Assembly (NCBI GenBank): GCA_025936275.1
Contig: JAICTR010000181.1
Coordinates: forward strand, 1 to 6,381
Length of the DNA: 6,381 nt
Direction of reading: 5' to 3'
Origin: Burkholderiales bacterium
GTDB taxonomy: Bacteria; Pseudomonadota; Gammaproteobacteria; Burkholderiales; Usitatibacteraceae
Numbering within the stretch: position 1 is the first letter of the stretch; every line of letters starts with the position of its first letter. Of this stretch, positions 5,870 to 6,381 are shown piece by piece. The notes beneath the pieces are model-generated. The model did not search any database and was not told the DNA's origin. It worked only from the letters and a program-made list of their open reading frames with translations. The translations under genes and the position numbers were made by a program.

Positions 5870-6381
5870 ATGCGCTATGCCGAGCTTGCCCTCTCCGCGC
5901 AGACCGCCTATGCGGAGCTCGCCGAGCAGACGCGAGCGTTCGAGACGTCGAACGCGCTCGGCGGGCTGGTCGGCAGCTTCCAGAAGCTCGTGCGCAAGGG
6001 GCAGGCCTACTGGTATTTTGGTTATCGGGAACCGGGCGGCAAGGTTCGCCTTTCGTACGTGGGCCCGGACGAAGAGCGCGTGCGGGCGCTGGTCGAGCGG
6101 TTCGGAGAGTCCCGCCGCCAGAAGCCGCTCGCGCCGCAGGCGCAATCCGCGATCGCGCTGGGTTGCGCGCCGACCGCGCCCAGGCACTTCAGGTTGATCA
6201 AGCGCCTCGCGGAGTACGGATTCTTCCGGGCGGGCTGCGTCCTCATCGGCACGCACGCGTTCATCTCGTTCGGCAACCTGCTCGGCGTGAGATGGGCGCA
6301 TGGATCCGCGACCCTCGACGTGGATTTCGCGCACGCGGGCCGTAACGTGTCGATCGCCCTGCCCGCCGATTTGCGTATCGA
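5870..6381 (+). CDS. GSU2403-like nucleotidyltransferase-fold protein (3' end cut off by window)
   Basis: The open frame gives 170 residues and continues past the window. It resembles the GSU2403 family of nucleotidyltransferase-fold proteins (I believe Pfam NTP_transf_8), whose cellular role is not established to my knowledge. An N-terminal helical part (about 1-45) is followed by QAYWYFGYREPGGKVRLSYVGP (45-66), then a helical linker, then the nucleotidyltransferase core. The core has LIGTHAFISFGNLLGVRW (125-142) and TLDVDFAHAG (148-157), where D150 and D152 form the likely metal-binding D-x-D pair. No membrane segment or signal peptide is visible. The ATG at 5870 is chosen because it follows the promoter-operator at leaderless distance; an in-frame TTG at 5837 lies inside the palindrome and is unlikely. 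Several A/T-ending codons near residues 48-54 and a rare AGA codon differ mildly from the neighbours. The family assignment is from pattern recognition; the function is unknown. Confidence 0.75.
   Translation, partial: MRYAELALSAQTAYAELAEQTRAFETSNALGGLVGSFQKLVRKGQAYWYFGYREPGGKVRLSYVGPDEERVRALVERFGESRRQKPLAPQAQSAIALGCAPTAPRHFRLIKRLAEYGFFRAGCVLIGTHAFISFGNLLGVRWAHGSATLDVDFAHAGRNVSIALPADLRI

Noticed and set aside
2992..5871. Long minus-strand open frame (about 959 codons) opposite the M16 peptidase gene
   Set aside because: It is a mirror of the GC-rich coding strand. Its protein is low-complexity Arg/Leu/Glu/His-rich with no recognisable domain, while the + strand encodes a clear M16 peptidase.
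5830..6345. Alternative + strand frame starting at TTG 5830, and the frame starting at 5877
   Set aside because: Both give Arg-rich translations without motifs; the frame starting at 5870 gives the recognisable nucleotidyltransferase signatures.

Overview
The window is GC-rich and every protein-coding gene seen lies on the + strand. It holds four genes: the 3' part of rnr (RNase R), rlmB (23S rRNA Gm2251 methyltransferase), a complete gene for an exported two-module M16 zinc peptidase, and the 5' part of a gene for a GSU2403-like nucleotidyltransferase-fold protein. The very high G/C use at third codon positions, the rnr-rlmB pair and the protein sequences suggest a high-GC proteobacterium, most likely a betaproteobacterium. 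That placement is an inference from gene order and protein resemblance, not a database result.

Layout. Bases 1-2162 encode RNase R; the frame is open from base 3, so the true start lies upstream and only about ten residues are missing. The last codons of rnr are formed by a short GC-rich repeat (2115-2146), and the rnr stop overlaps the rlmB start as ATGA (2159-2162). rlmB runs to 2887. Bases 2888-3039 hold no gene; they contain a cluster of overlapping palindromes (2897-2929) and a probable extended -10 promoter (3001-3009). The M16 peptidase gene (3040-5823) begins with a clear signal peptide. A 46-base gap follows, containing an AT-rich promoter inside a perfect 12-base inverted repeat. 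That repeat ends one base before the ATG of the last gene (5870 to beyond the window end).

How the genes fit together. rnr and rlmB form a tightly coupled housekeeping unit: one degrades structured RNA and takes part in RNA quality control, the other modifies the ribosomal peptidyl-transferase region. The M16 peptidase appears to be separately transcribed and acts outside the cytoplasm. The last gene looks like an independently regulated accessory gene with a leaderless or nearly leaderless transcript. It and its operator-like palindrome are the least conventional part of the window.
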